This document shows positions 53,460-62,211 of a stretch of 64,000 bases of DNA, piece after piece (the first letter of the stretch is position 1; each line of letters starts with the position of its first letter). The stretch lies in NCBI GenBank assembly GCA_905192745.1, contig CAJJLZ010000004.1:69369-133368 (forward strand). The letters are read 5' to 3'. The position numbers and the translations under genes were made by a program. The notes under the pieces were generated by a model. It did not search any database, was not told the DNA's origin, and worked only from the letters and a program-made list of their open reading frames with translations. The DNA comes from an uncultured Oscillospiraceae bacterium (GTDB lineage: Bacteria > Bacillota > Clostridia > Oscillospirales > Acutalibacteraceae).

Positions 53460-54359
53460 TCAGCTTTGCCGCATCAAAAGGGCGCGGGCCAGACTGCGGA
53501 GGGATTCCGCCTCCCCGCCAAAAGCCGCCAGAGCGTTAACTGCCCGTTCGGTGCGTTCCACCGCGAGACGGGAGGCTTCTTCCATCCCAAGCAGGGATAC
53601 ATAGGTCGTTTTTTCGTGAATTTGATCCCCGCCGACCGGCTTGCCAAGTTCCTCCGCCGTGGCGGTAACGTCCAGAATATCATCCACGATCTGAAAGCAG
53701 AGGCCGAGTTCTTCCCCGTATTGCCGGGCGAAGGCGACCGCTTTTTCATCGCCGCCGCCGAGATAACAGCCCATCACGCAGGCCGCGGTCATCAGCGCCG
53801 CCGTTTTACCCCGCTGAAGTTGTTCGAGCACCGGCAGGCCGACCGCTTTCCCCTCGCTTTGCAGGTCGATCACCTGGCCGCCGACCATGCCGTACGCCCC
53901 TGCCGCGTCCGCCAGAGCGAAAGCCGCGTTCAGCACGGATTCCGCCGGCAGTCCCCGCCGGTTTTCCGGCGACAGCATAACTTCAAAGGCGCGGGTAAGC
54001 AGGCCGTCACCCGCCAGCAGCGCCATATCCTCGCCGAAAGCGGCGTGAACGGAGGGCTTCCCCCGCCGAAGAGGGCTGTTGTCCATACAGGGCAGATCGT
54101 CATGTGCCAGCGAATAGGAATGAACCATCTCCATCGCACAGGCAAAAGGCAGGGCCTGTGCGGGCTCCCCGCCGCAGAGACGGCAGAATTCCAATACGAG
54201 AACCGGGCGCAGACGCTTCCCCCCGCCCTCGCAGGCGTAGGCCATCGCGTCAAAAATCATTTTTTGCAGCGCGTTGTCTTCCGCCGGCAGATAGTCCGGC
54301 AGGGCGCGCTCGATCCTTTCCAGATGAGACTGCAGACGGTTATCATATAAAGCGGTCAT
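53460..54359 (-). CDS. ispA: Farnesyl/geranyl diphosphate synthase
   Basis: The 299-residue all-helical prenyltransferase condenses IPP with allylic diphosphates. It has the first aspartate-rich motif DDLPCMDN, the GKRLRPVL segment and the second motif DDILDVT. The two bulky-to-small residues before the first motif cannot be read safely for chain length. The ATG at 54359 is chosen because of AGAGGAA upstream; the frame extends to 54419 without one. It follows xseB. Confidence 0.94.
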   Translation of the reverse strand: MTALYDNRLQSHLERIERALPDYLPAEDNALQKMIFDAMAYACEGGGKRLRPVLVLEFCRLCGGEPAQALPFACAMEMVHSYSLAHDDLPCMDNSPLRRGKPSVHAAFGEDMALLAGDGLLTRAFEVMLSPENRRGLPAESVLNAAFALADAAGAYGMVGGQVIDLQSEGKAVGLPVLEQLQRGKTAALMTAACVMGCYLGGGDEKAVAFARQYGEELGLCFQIVDDILDVTATAEELGKPVGGDQIHEKTTYVSLLGMEEASRLAVERTERAVNALAAFGGEAESLRSLARALLMRQS

Positions 54360-54504
54360 ACATTTCCTCTTTTCTGAATCGTAAACAGATTTCATACGGT
54401 GGGCGTATGGTGGGCGCAAATTTATTCTGAAACGAAATGCCGGAAAGCGCCGGAAAGGCTTTCAACTTGACAGATACTTTTCAATAAAGCCGTCAAAGCC
54501 GGAA

Positions 54505-54738
54505 TTATTCGGCCGCCGCCGGTTCCTCTTTTTCCTGTGCGGCGGCCACGTCGGCGGCCGTCAGCTTAACAATTTTCTGTTCGGCGGTTTTCAGAGCCCC
54601 CGAACAATACGCCGTCAGCTTGATCCCCTCCTCAAACAGCTTGAGGGATTCATCCAGCGTACATTTGCCGCTTTCCAGCATGGCGACAATCTGCTCCAGC
54701 CGGGTCATCGCTTTTTCAAACGTCCATTCAACAGCCAT
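54505..54738 (-). CDS. xseB: Exodeoxyribonuclease VII small subunit
   Basis: The 77-residue product has the XseB signature FEKAMTRLEQIVAMLESGKCTLDESLKLFEEG split over two helices. It forms the ExoVII complex with XseA. AAGGAGG precedes the ATG. It lies 11 bases after xseA. Confidence 0.95.
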   Translation of the reverse strand: MAVEWTFEKAMTRLEQIVAMLESGKCTLDESLKLFEEGIKLTAYCSGALKTAEQKIVKLTAADVAAAQEKEEPAAAE

Positions 54739-54749
54739 ACGGCGCCTCC

Positions 54750-55967
54750 TTACGTTTTTTTCTTCTTGCCGTTCGTTTCCACCCGATCGACGGTGCAGGC
54801 AACCGTTCCGTCGCTGACCCGAAGAGTGAGCGGATCCCCCGCCGTCACGTCCTTTATGCTTTTGATAACCTTTTCCCCTGTATAGGGGATGGAATATCCG
54901 CGGGACAGCACCTTGAGCGGGCTGAGCGCGTCCAGCTTCCCGCCGATTGCCGCCAGCCGCCTTCCTGATTCGGACAGACTGTTCTGTGCGGCGTGGACAA
55001 AGGCACGGGTCAGATAATCCAGCCGCATCCCCTGCTCTTCAACATAAAAAAGAGGGGTGGACAGGCAGCGGCGGGAGCGGACCACCGCCAGCCGGTGGGA
55101 AGCCGCTTCCATAGTGGAACGCAGCCCCCGCCGGGCAATGCCCTGCATCTGCTCCACCCGGGAGAGAAGCTGCGCGCGGTCGGGAACCGCCAGCTCCGCC
55201 GCGGCGGAGGGGGTAGGCGCGCGCAGGTCGGCGGCAAAGTCGCAGATGGTAAAGTCGGTCTCATGCCCGACGGCTGAGATCACCGGAATTGCCGAAGCCG
55301 CCACCGCCCGGGCCACGCCCTCGTCGTTGAAAGCCCACAGTTCCTCAATGGAGCCGCCGCCGCGCCCGAGGATAATCACATCGGCCGCTTTGGCATCGTT
55401 AAAATACGTCAGCGCCTTAATCAGTTGAGGCGGCGCGCCGTCCCCCTGCACCAGCACGGGAGCGAACACGATGGTCGCCAGCGGATACCGGCGGCCCAGC
55501 ACATTCAGGATATCCCGCACCGCCGCGCCGGTCGGCGAGGTAATTACCCCGATCCGGCCGGGATACTTCGGCAGCGGCTTTTTTCGGTTGGGATCGAACA
55601 GTCCCTCCTCCGACAGCCGTTTTTTCAACTGCTCGTAAGCAACCTGAAGCGCCCCTACTCCGTCGGGCTGCATTTCCTCAATATAAATCTGGAACGAGCC
55701 GTCCTTTTCATACAGGGATACCCGCGCCTTCACAATCACCTTCATCCCGTTTTCGGGGCGAAACTGCAGTTTGGAAGCGTATGCGCGAAACATCACCGCG
55801 CGAACCAGCGCGCCCTCATCCTTCAGCGATAGATAAAGATGTCCGGACTTATAATGGTTTGTAAAATTGGAAATCTCGCCGCCGATATACACGGAAGCGA
55901 GGTTCTGATCCCCTTCGAGCAGAGATTTGACGTAGCGGTTCAACTGACTGACCGTGATTACTTTCAA
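54750..55967 (-). CDS. xseA: Exodeoxyribonuclease VII large subunit
   Basis: The 405-residue protein has an N-terminal OB fold (VSQLNRYVKSLLEGD to about 100), the catalytic core with GRIGVITSPTGAAVRDI and GRGGGSIEELWAFNDE, and a coiled C-terminal region. The start is TTG at 55967, supported by GGGGG 9 bases upstream and by its TTGA overlap with the preceding stop codon. The longer frame to 56009 overlaps that gene. Confidence 0.94.
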   Translation of the reverse strand: MKVITVSQLNRYVKSLLEGDQNLASVYIGGEISNFTNHYKSGHLYLSLKDEGALVRAVMFRAYASKLQFRPENGMKVIVKARVSLYEKDGSFQIYIEEMQPDGVGALQVAYEQLKKRLSEEGLFDPNRKKPLPKYPGRIGVITSPTGAAVRDILNVLGRRYPLATIVFAPVLVQGDGAPPQLIKALTYFNDAKAADVIILGRGGGSIEELWAFNDEGVARAVAASAIPVISAVGHETDFTICDFAADLRAPTPSAAAELAVPDRAQLLSRVEQMQGIARRGLRSTMEAASHRLAVVRSRRCLSTPLFYVEEQGMRLDYLTRAFVHAAQNSLSESGRRLAAIGGKLDALSPLKVLSRGYSIPYTGEKVIKSIKDVTAGDPLTLRVSDGTVACTVDRVETNGKKKKT

Positions 55968-56932
55968 GGCCGCGAACCCCCTTTCCAAACGCCGCCGCGG
56001 ATGGAACAAAGCAGGGCGATTCCCGCCGCGTTATCCGCCGAAAAGGCCGGCGGCGCGAAGGCCCCGCCGTAACGGCCGGTCAATTCCTCACGCAAAAGGG
56101 AGTTGGACATCACCCCGCCCGCGTACAGCAGCGGCAGACCGGGGTATTCCTTCTGCAGCGCGTCGGTCATACCGCAGAGAGCGGCGAGTACACTCTCCAG
56201 ACAGAAACGGGCGATCTCCTCCGGCGGAACGCCCTCGTCCCGTTTTTTCCGGCACTGATTTTCCACTCCGGACAGGCTGCAATCCGCGCCGCGAAGCGTC
56301 GCCCGGGGACGTTTTTTGACCGCCGGCGCCCGCAGAGCCAGTGTCTCCAGCGCCGGGCCGGCGGGGAAAGGTAAGCCGAGAAGCAGCCCAATTCGGTCAA
56401 TCAGCTGGCCTGCCTTCAGATCAAGGGAGGAGGCGGCCAGCGAACACCGTATCACGGTTTCTTCATCCGACCGGACAAACAGCGCGTCGGTGGTGCCGCC
56501 GGAAACGTGAAAGGCCAGAAATTCCCTTTCCAGCAGATCAAGACGGTCCGCGCCGAACGCGGCGGCGGCAACATGCCCCTGCTGGTGAGTAAACCGGAAG
56601 AGCGGCGTTTTCAGCGCGGCGGCCAGCGAGCGGGCGGTCCCCAGCCCCGCGAGGAAGCAGGGCATATACGAACCCTCCGTTTCGCAGGGCTTTTCGGAAA
56701 CGCCGATCGCGGCGGTCCGGCCTTCCACGCCGTTCAGCACGCCTTCCAGCATGGCGGGGAGCTGCCGGGTATGGTGAAACACCGCGTCGCTCTGCCGCAG
56801 CCCCAGCTCCCCCGTTTTCACCGGCAGAAGCTGTTTTTTCTGACGCATGCCGCCGGACTGCGGGTCATACACGGCGGCGGAGGTGGTATAATTGCTGGTG
56901 TCAATCCCCAGAAATATGGTTCCCCCGCTCAC
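55964..56932 (-). CDS. TsaD/Kae1-family paralogue (M22 glycoprotease-like)
   Basis: The 322-residue product is an ASKHA-fold protein of the TsaD/Kae1 family, with IDTSNYTT near the N-terminus, HQQGHVAAA (the metal-binding HxxxH-like pair) and SGGTTD. It differs from canonical TsaD in its shortened middle and in VLYAGGVMSNS-like C-terminal motif details, so it is probably a paralogue rather than the tRNA t6A enzyme. The start is GTG, overlapping the nusB stop as GTGA, and its own stop overlaps xseA. Function unknown; tight coupling suggests constant co-expression. Confidence 0.85.
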   Translation of the reverse strand: MSGGTIFLGIDTSNYTTSAAVYDPQSGGMRQKKQLLPVKTGELGLRQSDAVFHHTRQLPAMLEGVLNGVEGRTAAIGVSEKPCETEGSYMPCFLAGLGTARSLAAALKTPLFRFTHQQGHVAAAAFGADRLDLLEREFLAFHVSGGTTDALFVRSDEETVIRCSLAASSLDLKAGQLIDRIGLLLGLPFPAGPALETLALRAPAVKKRPRATLRGADCSLSGVENQCRKKRDEGVPPEEIARFCLESVLAALCGMTDALQKEYPGLPLLYAGGVMSNSLLREELTGRYGGAFAPPAFSADNAAGIALLCSIRGGVWKGGSRP

Positions 56933-57360
56933 GGCCGGTCGTTTCCTGCCGCGGACTCGGCCGGCATATTCTCCCGGCGGGAAATACCGCCCAGAACGCC
57001 GTTGATAAAGGCGCTGTCCTCATCCCCGCCGTATTTTTTGGCGAGCTCCACCGCCTCGTTGATCGAAACGCTGACCGGGATATCCTCCCGATACTGCATT
57101 TCGTACACGGCCAGCCGCATGATCGACAGAGCCACCCGGGAGATTCTTCCCTTGCTCCATTTGTGGGAATGAGCCGAAATGATTTCATCAATCGGCTTCA
57201 GCCGGGACTCGGTTCCCTCCGCCAGAGAAAGAGCGAATTCGTCGCTCTCCACATCCCGCGCCTCACCCGCATCCATCAGGATTTCCCGTACCGGAGCATC
57301 GGTAAAGGATTTTTCAAACAGAAGCACAAACGCCAGTTCGCGCGCTTCCCGTCGTGTCAT
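56929..57360 (-). CDS. nusB: Transcription antitermination factor NusB
   Basis: NusB binds boxA with S10 to support rRNA antitermination. The 143-residue helical protein shows RREARELAFVLLFE at the start and VSINEAVELAKKYGGDEDSAFINGVLG near the end. The ATG at 57360 has GGGAGG upstream; the open frame to 57531 crosses the asp23 terminator and is not real. Confidence 0.95.
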   Translation of the reverse strand: MTRREARELAFVLLFEKSFTDAPVREILMDAGEARDVESDEFALSLAEGTESRLKPIDEIISAHSHKWSKGRISRVALSIMRLAVYEMQYREDIPVSVSINEAVELAKKYGGDEDSAFINGVLGGISRRENMPAESAAGNDRP

Positions 57361-57520
57361 ATTCTCCGCCTCCCATTTCGCGTTTTGCCGCCTTCGCCGT
57401 ATTTTTACTTCTTCCAAGGTGCAAACGGCGCCGGAAGAGCACTGCGGAGGGCATGTCCCCTTTGAAGGGAGACCGGCCTTGTCCGTTTTCCCCATATTCC
57501 GACATCCGCAACAGAAAGAA

Positions 57521-57546
57521 ACCCTCCACAAACCTGCGGAGGGTTC
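57521..57546 (-). terminator. Terminator of the asp23 gene
   Basis: 8-bp arms AACCCTCC and GGAGGGTT with a 10-base loop are followed on the minus strand by TCTTTCTG. Confidence 0.65.
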
Positions 57547-57553
57547 CGCGCAA

Positions 57554-57922
57554 TCAGACGGTGGCTTCCTTTGGTTCGTCGGTCACAAGGCCGGCGATGT
57601 GGACGTTCACCTTATTAACCGGCTTACCGGTCATCGACTGAACGGCAACCTTAACGTTATGCTGCACCTCGCCGGCGACGTCGGGAATCCGCGCACCCAG
57701 CTTCAGGCTGATATAAACGTCAAGGATGGTCTCGTTTTCATTATTCAGGACCCGCACCGCCTTGGACGCCGTCGAACCGATAAATCCACGGATATCGGCG
57801 GGACGCTGCGCCATACCGGCGACCCCCGCCACCTCCAGCGCCGCGGAACTGGCGATTGAGGCGATTACATCCTCCGAAATAATGCAGCTGCCTTCGACAG
57901 ACTTGTATCCCTTATCGTCCAT
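57554..57922 (-). CDS. Asp23/Gls24 family protein (YqhY-like)
   Basis: The 122-residue cytosolic protein has the family pattern with CIISEDVIASIASSAALEVAGVAGM and the DVYISLKLGARIPDVAGEVQ strands. YqhY is the Bacillus member in the same place beside nusB, where it is linked to control of fatty acid synthesis. GGGAGG lies 8 bases before the ATG, and a promoter lies about 100 bases upstream. Confidence 0.93.
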   Translation of the reverse strand: MDDKGYKSVEGSCIISEDVIASIASSAALEVAGVAGMAQRPADIRGFIGSTASKAVRVLNNENETILDVYISLKLGARIPDVAGEVQHNVKVAVQSMTGKPVNKVNVHIAGLVTDEPKEATV

Positions 57923-58018
57923 TGTACGGACCTCCCTTTCAAGCTGTCCCTGAGTTCTCAGGGGTCCGTACCGCCGCCATTGGTTTCTGCCGAAAAAGCC
58001 GATGATCCGGACCTTTAT

Positions 58019-58046
58019 ATTATACCACAAAGTCCCATCAGAGCAA
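58019..58046 (-). promoter_or_regulatory. Promoter of the asp23-nusB run
   Basis: TATAAT (58019-58024) is preceded by TGG on the minus strand; a weak TTGCTC (58041-58046) lies 16 bases upstream. It separates this run from the sporulation operon. Confidence 0.65.
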
Positions 58047-58056
58047 CCTCTTTTTC

Positions 58057-58638
58057 TTAATTTACGGTTACAATCTTTACATTTTGTGCGACAATGTTCG
58101 ACTGGGCGGTAACAATCTCCGTGATCTGCAGCGCCTGAGCCGCCTTCAGGTCCGCCGAACGAACAACGATATTGCAGGCGTCCTCTTCGATATAAGCAAC
58201 GCAATCCGAAAAGCCTTTTGCCTTTACAAGACTTTCGATCTTGCTCTCCTGTTCTACCGCCGCGGCGATGGCGGCCGCTTTGGCCAGCGCATCCTGCTGC
58301 GTTTGTTCGCTGGCCTTCACGTCGTTCATCAGGTCGCGGATGATATCCAGCGCTTCCTGCCGTGCATTTTCCCGGTTCAGACGAGCCTGGACGAAATAAT
58401 CGTTCGGGTCGCCGGTTGTGGCGGCTGCGCTGCTTTCCCCGCCCGTCGGCGGCGTGGTGGTTGAGCCGTTGTTCACATACTGCGCGTCCCCCAGATTTTT
58501 GGAGCTGGAGGTGGAGGCATTCGCGTCGGCGACCGGCGGATTCTGTGCCGAAAAATAATAATTGAGATAAACCGCGACCCCCAATGCGACAACCAGCACC
58601 GCCAACAGTACCTGCTTTTTCCCGAAAATTCCGCTCAT
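58057..58638 (-). CDS. spoIIIAH: Stage III sporulation protein AH
   Basis: SpoIIIAH sits in the mother cell membrane and binds SpoIIQ across the forespore space to form the feeding-tube channel. The 193-residue protein has one membrane segment (about 8-28), a Ser/Thr/Gly-rich stalk (about 35-80) and a YscJ/FliF-like ring domain (about 85-193). It is the last gene of the operon. Confidence 0.95.
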   Translation of the reverse strand: MSGIFGKKQVLLAVLVVALGVAVYLNYYFSAQNPPVADANASTSSSKNLGDAQYVNNGSTTTPPTGGESSAAATTGDPNDYFVQARLNRENARQEALDIIRDLMNDVKASEQTQQDALAKAAAIAAAVEQESKIESLVKAKGFSDCVAYIEEDACNIVVRSADLKAAQALQITEIVTAQSNIVAQNVKIVTVN

Positions 58639-58728
58639 GGCTGCTCCAATCCTTTCGTTTTCAAAAATTCATACGGCAAACAGGTGAATAAACGAGTAAA
58701 TAAATGCGACGGAATACAAGGCATGCGG

Positions 58729-59346
58729 TTATTTTGTCAGCTTGGTAACACATACCCGTTTGGACGACAGATTCAGCGCCGTTGTAATCGTGTTAACGAT
58801 CCGCTGCTGGACAAGCGGCTGGTCCCCCCCTTCGCAAACCACCACCACGCCTTTGACCGTAGGCTGGATTTCGGTGACCAGCAAGCCCTGCTTCCCGTCC
58901 TCGGTATCCACCACGATGATCGACTTATCACTGTCATCCCGCTGGGAAATCCGTCCGTCGTCTTCCTGGCGATCGGTGTTGATCTTCTCCTGAGTGGCAT
59001 AGACATATTCCACGCCGTTTTCCAGTGTAACCATCACCCGGCATTCTCCGGCCCCTTCGATGCTCCGGACGATATCCGCCAGCTTTTCTTCGGTTTTCCT
59101 GGTGAATTCCTCCGCGCTTAAACGGGCGGCGGTCTGCGCCTGCGTGCTCTTTGTCTTGTCCGCTTTTGGAAGGAGACCGGATACGCCGATCAAAACGATC
59201 CCCAGAATTCCAGCGATAAAGAGCCAGTTCTTTCCCTTTATAAAGGGAAATGCCCTTCCGCCTCCGGCAGGGAAAAAGGGGAAAGACTTCTTTTGTTCCG
59301 ATTTTCCCGGATCTTTTTTCGGCGTTTCATTCGGTTTGTTATCCAT
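58729..59346 (-). CDS. spoIIIAG: Stage III sporulation protein AG
   Basis: SpoIIIAG forms a large ring in the SpoIIIA-SpoIIQ channel. The 205-residue protein has a Lys/Pro-rich N-terminus, one membrane segment (about 42-60) and a ring-building domain including CRVMVTLENGVEYVYA and GVVVVCEGG. It lies between AF and AH. Confidence 0.95.
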   Translation of the reverse strand: MDNKPNETPKKDPGKSEQKKSFPFFPAGGGRAFPFIKGKNWLFIAGILGIVLIGVSGLLPKADKTKSTQAQTAARLSAEEFTRKTEEKLADIVRSIEGAGECRVMVTLENGVEYVYATQEKINTDRQEDDGRISQRDDSDKSIIVVDTEDGKQGLLVTEIQPTVKGVVVVCEGGDQPLVQQRIVNTITTALNLSSKRVCVTKLTK

Positions 59347-59376
59347 ATCCGCAATGGTCCCCTTCCGTCGTTTTTC

Positions 59377-59853
59377 TCAGTCTGTCAGCGTTTCGACGGT
59401 GACTTCGACTCCCAGACGCTGCTCCATCACCTGTTTGGCCGCAATGGCATTCGCTGTGTTTTGTTTGTCCAGATACAGGATAATTTTAGTAATGTATATG
59501 CCGCCGTCCTCGCCGGTATCCATCTTTACCGCAACTTTTGCCAGATCAATCGAATAATTTTTCAGCGTCTGCCTCGCCGTCTGCTCCAATGCGGCGGTGA
59601 CCTGCGCCTCAAATTGCCGGTTGATCCGCTCCTGAAGAACGTCGGCGGATACCTCCTCCGGCAGTTGGTCGATGGACAGGCCGCGGATATCCTTAAGGGA
59701 CAGGAGAGGCGACGCCATACAGCAGAGAAAAAAGGCGGCAATTATCAGCCGGAACAGTTTCCCTAGCCCGCCTTTGGGCGCAAGCATCTGTAAGGCGGTA
59801 CAGCCGACCGCCGCGACACAGAGTCCGGCGGCCCATTGAGACACGGAATTCAT
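59377..59853 (-). CDS. spoIIIAF: Stage III sporulation protein AF
   Basis: The 158-residue protein has two N-terminal membrane segments (about 8-25 and 33-52) and a soluble ring-like domain. The ATG at 59853 overlaps the spoIIIAE stop as ATGA and has GGAGGAG upstream. The longer frame to 60045 is antisense-type overlap inside spoIIIAE. Confidence 0.92.
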   Translation of the reverse strand: MNSVSQWAAGLCVAAVGCTALQMLAPKGGLGKLFRLIIAAFFLCCMASPLLSLKDIRGLSIDQLPEEVSADVLQERINRQFEAQVTAALEQTARQTLKNYSIDLAKVAVKMDTGEDGGIYITKIILYLDKQNTANAIAAKQVMEQRLGVEVTVETLTD

Positions 59854-61040
59854 GCGGACGCTCCTCCTCCCGCCATGGTCACGATGGTGGTGGCGATAAT
59901 CATAAACAATGAGCAGGCGGCCAGCACTCCCATCAGGGTTTTCAGCACTCCCTGCGCCGCCTTGAACAACGAGGAAAGAGAGGAAAGAGAAAACATATCC
60001 GCCATCATTGTGCACAGGGACAGAGACAGGGACCAGAACGCACATTCCAACAACGGCGGCAGCACAATCAGGGCGGTCGCCAGAATTCCAAATCCGCCGA
60101 GGGTGGATTTCAACAGCCGCAGACAGCCCTGTACCGAGCCGAACGCCTCGCTCAGCGCTCCGCCAACCACCGGAACAAAACTGTTCAGGGAAAAGCGGAT
60201 TGCCCGGCCGGTCACTGAATCCGCCGCCGCCCCCACCAATCCCTGAAGGGAAAGCAGTCCGACAAAGAGGGTGGTGGTCAGCCCCAGCAGCCAGGAACAG
60301 GCTTTGTTAATCAGGCCGCCCGCCGCATCCAGCTTCATGCCCGGGGAAAAAGAACCGGTCAGCCCGAGAGCAAGCGACACGGTCATCAGCGGGACAATCA
60401 GGTGGGTGGCCGCGAGGGAGATCAATTCTGCCGCAAACAGCACCACCGTTTGATAAGACGCCGCCCCCATCGGCTGACCGGAAGTCAGCATCACGCCGGA
60501 ATACACCGGCACAAAACTGAACATGAACACCGATGTGCTTTCCGCCGCGTCCCTCACCCGTCCGATACAGCCGGAAAGAGGGAGAAGCAGGGCCGTGCAG
60601 GCGGTAAGAGCGCAAATCACCCCAAACACCTTCGACAAGGCTTCTTCCTTTACCGTTTCCCGCATCCCATCCATCAGCGCATAAAGCAGGACCACCCCGA
60701 GCAGAATCCCCGCCGTCCGCAAAGGCAGCGCGGCCTGCTCGGTCAACAGCGCCAGAAGGGAATCGGTTATCCCTTCCGGCGTGAGAGAAGAAAAGGAATC
60801 GGCGTTAAATTGTGTGATTCCCAAGGTATCCAGCAGTGTTTTGGTCTGATTCGGAAGACTGTTCCACAGCTCATCCGCTCCGCTGGCTTCCAGCTGCTCT
60901 TCGTACAGCTCGTCCAGAGAGGAACCGGCGGAAGCCGCATCCTCCTCTGCGGCGACAGTTATAGAAAAGGCCAGGCAAAAAAGCGGCAGAAACAGCAGAC
61001 AAAGCAAACGCCGCAGAAAACGGAAACAGAACGCTTTCAT
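59850..61040 (-). CDS. spoIIIAE: Stage III sporulation protein AE
   Basis: SpoIIIAE is a polytopic membrane protein of the SpoIIIA channel. The 396-residue product has a signal-like N-terminus with AAEED after it, a soluble segment, and about eight membrane segments. AAGGAGG lies 6 bases before the ATG at 61040. It overlaps AF by 4 bases. Confidence 0.95.
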   Translation of the reverse strand: MKAFCFRFLRRLLCLLFLPLFCLAFSITVAAEEDAASAGSSLDELYEEQLEASGADELWNSLPNQTKTLLDTLGITQFNADSFSSLTPEGITDSLLALLTEQAALPLRTAGILLGVVLLYALMDGMRETVKEEALSKVFGVICALTACTALLLPLSGCIGRVRDAAESTSVFMFSFVPVYSGVMLTSGQPMGAASYQTVVLFAAELISLAATHLIVPLMTVSLALGLTGSFSPGMKLDAAGGLINKACSWLLGLTTTLFVGLLSLQGLVGAAADSVTGRAIRFSLNSFVPVVGGALSEAFGSVQGCLRLLKSTLGGFGILATALIVLPPLLECAFWSLSLSLCTMMADMFSLSSLSSLFKAAQGVLKTLMGVLAACSLFMIIATTIVTMAGGGASA

Positions 61041-61070
61041 GCGGAACCTCCTTCTCACTCTAATCCCATG

Positions 61071-61463
61071 CTATTCTCCGTTTATCAGCTGTACCGCCAG
61101 CTCCGCGATCTTTTCAAACAGCGGCAGCGCCAGTAGAAGAAGAAAGACCTTACCGGCCAGTTCCGCCTTTTCCGCCATGGCGTTCTCCCCCGCGTCCCGA
61201 CAGGCGTCGGCCGCAAGCTGTGTGAGCAGACAGACTCCCAAAGCCTTGAACAGGATCAGGCCGTACTCCGAGGGAAGAGAAGAGGAATCCAGCAGGGTCT
61301 GCAGTCGGCCGACAACCGGGGCAACCTGCGTCAGCAGCAGAGCCAGCACCAGAATCCCGGTAATCAGGCCGATGGCCATGGAATATTCCGGGTGATAACG
61401 GCGAAGGAGCACCGCGAGGAAAGCGGCGACTACCGTAATACCGATCACAGCAACCATACTCAT
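61071..61463 (-). CDS. spoIIIAD: Stage III sporulation protein AD
   Basis: The product of about 130 residues has three to four membrane segments and family features (LFKALGVCLLTQLAADACRDAGE). The start is uncertain: ATG 61463 and ATG 61457 are both possible and neither has a clear ribosome-binding site, so coupling with spoIIIAC (stop at 61468) is likely. Confidence 0.92.
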   Translation of the reverse strand: MSMVAVIGITVVAAFLAVLLRRYHPEYSMAIGLITGILVLALLLTQVAPVVGRLQTLLDSSSLPSEYGLILFKALGVCLLTQLAADACRDAGENAMAEKAELAGKVFLLLLALPLFEKIAELAVQLINGE

Positions 61464-61467
61464 GGCG

Positions 61468-61662
61468 CTACAGACCAAAAACCGATTTGACCGTGCGGAA
61501 AAGATCGCTGATTTCCCCCACGATCATGGACAGCACCACAATCAGACCCGCCAGCGTGGTCAGCATCGCCTGTTCCTCCCGGCCTGAACGAATCAACAAT
61601 TGATTGAGCACCGCCACGATAATCCCAATCGCCGCGATTTTAAAAATCAAATCTACGTCCAT
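61468..61662 (-). CDS. spoIIIAC: Stage III sporulation protein AC
   Basis: The 64-residue protein has two membrane segments (about 5-20 and 33-52) in the usual SpoIIIAC pattern. GGGGGAG precedes the ATG. It lies between AB and AD. Confidence 0.94.
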   Translation of the reverse strand: MDVDLIFKIAAIGIIVAVLNQLLIRSGREEQAMLTTLAGLIVVLSMIVGEISDLFRTVKSVFGL

Positions 61663-61701
61663 GAGGCTCCCCCGTTTCTCTTCATCCGTTCCGCTGCAGA
61701 A

Positions 61702-62211
61702 CTATAAAAGAATCAGCGCCACGCAAAGCCCGCCGGCGACGCCAAGCGTAAGATACAGCTTTCCTTTGGAAACCGACTCTGCCCGGGCGGCCCGGGCCCG
61801 TTCTTTCAAAATTGCTTCAAAGGCTTCGCAATGGGCCAATTGTCCCTCCACGTCGCTTCGTCCCAATTCCCGCCCGAAATTCTTCAGAATCTCCCGGTCA
61901 CTTTCCCTCAGCCCGACCGTTTTCTCGGGAGTCAGGGCGGAACCCCACGCCTCTTCCGGACTGCTTCCTTCTTCCAGACGGCGCACCGCTTCCGGCAGGA
62001 AGGACAGCCGTGAAAATTCGCCGTTATCCGCCGCCTGAGAGAGAACCTCCCGGATCGGCGCGGCTGTATACCGAATGCGGACGGCCAGCCAGCCGATCAG
62101 ACGGCAGGCCGTATCAAGGAAACCGGCGCGCCGGTTCAGTTCGGCGGAAGCCGCTGCTCCCCCGCCGATCCCCGTCAGAATCAGCAATAAAAGCCCGATC
62201 GTTTTGAGCAA
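61702..62211 (-). CDS. spoIIIAB: Stage III sporulation protein AB
   Basis: The 169-residue protein has an N-terminal membrane segment, a helical domain and a C-terminal membrane segment (about 150-168), related to type II secretion GspF parts. The start is TTG at 62211 with GGGGG upstream, and it lies 98 bases inside the spoIIIAA reading frame. Confidence 0.92.
   Translation of the reverse strand: MLKTIGLLLLILTGIGGGAAASAELNRRAGFLDTACRLIGWLAVRIRYTAAPIREVLSQAADNGEFSRLSFLPEAVRRLEEGSSPEEAWGSALTPEKTVGLRESDREILKNFGRELGRSDVEGQLAHCEAFEAILKERARAARAESVSKGKLYLTLGVAGGLCVALILL

Noticed and set aside
57361..57531. N-terminal extension of nusB to 200 residues
   Set aside because: It runs through the asp23 terminator hairpin and contains low-quality, Cys-rich sequence without NusB similarity; the ATG at 57360 has a good ribosome-binding site.
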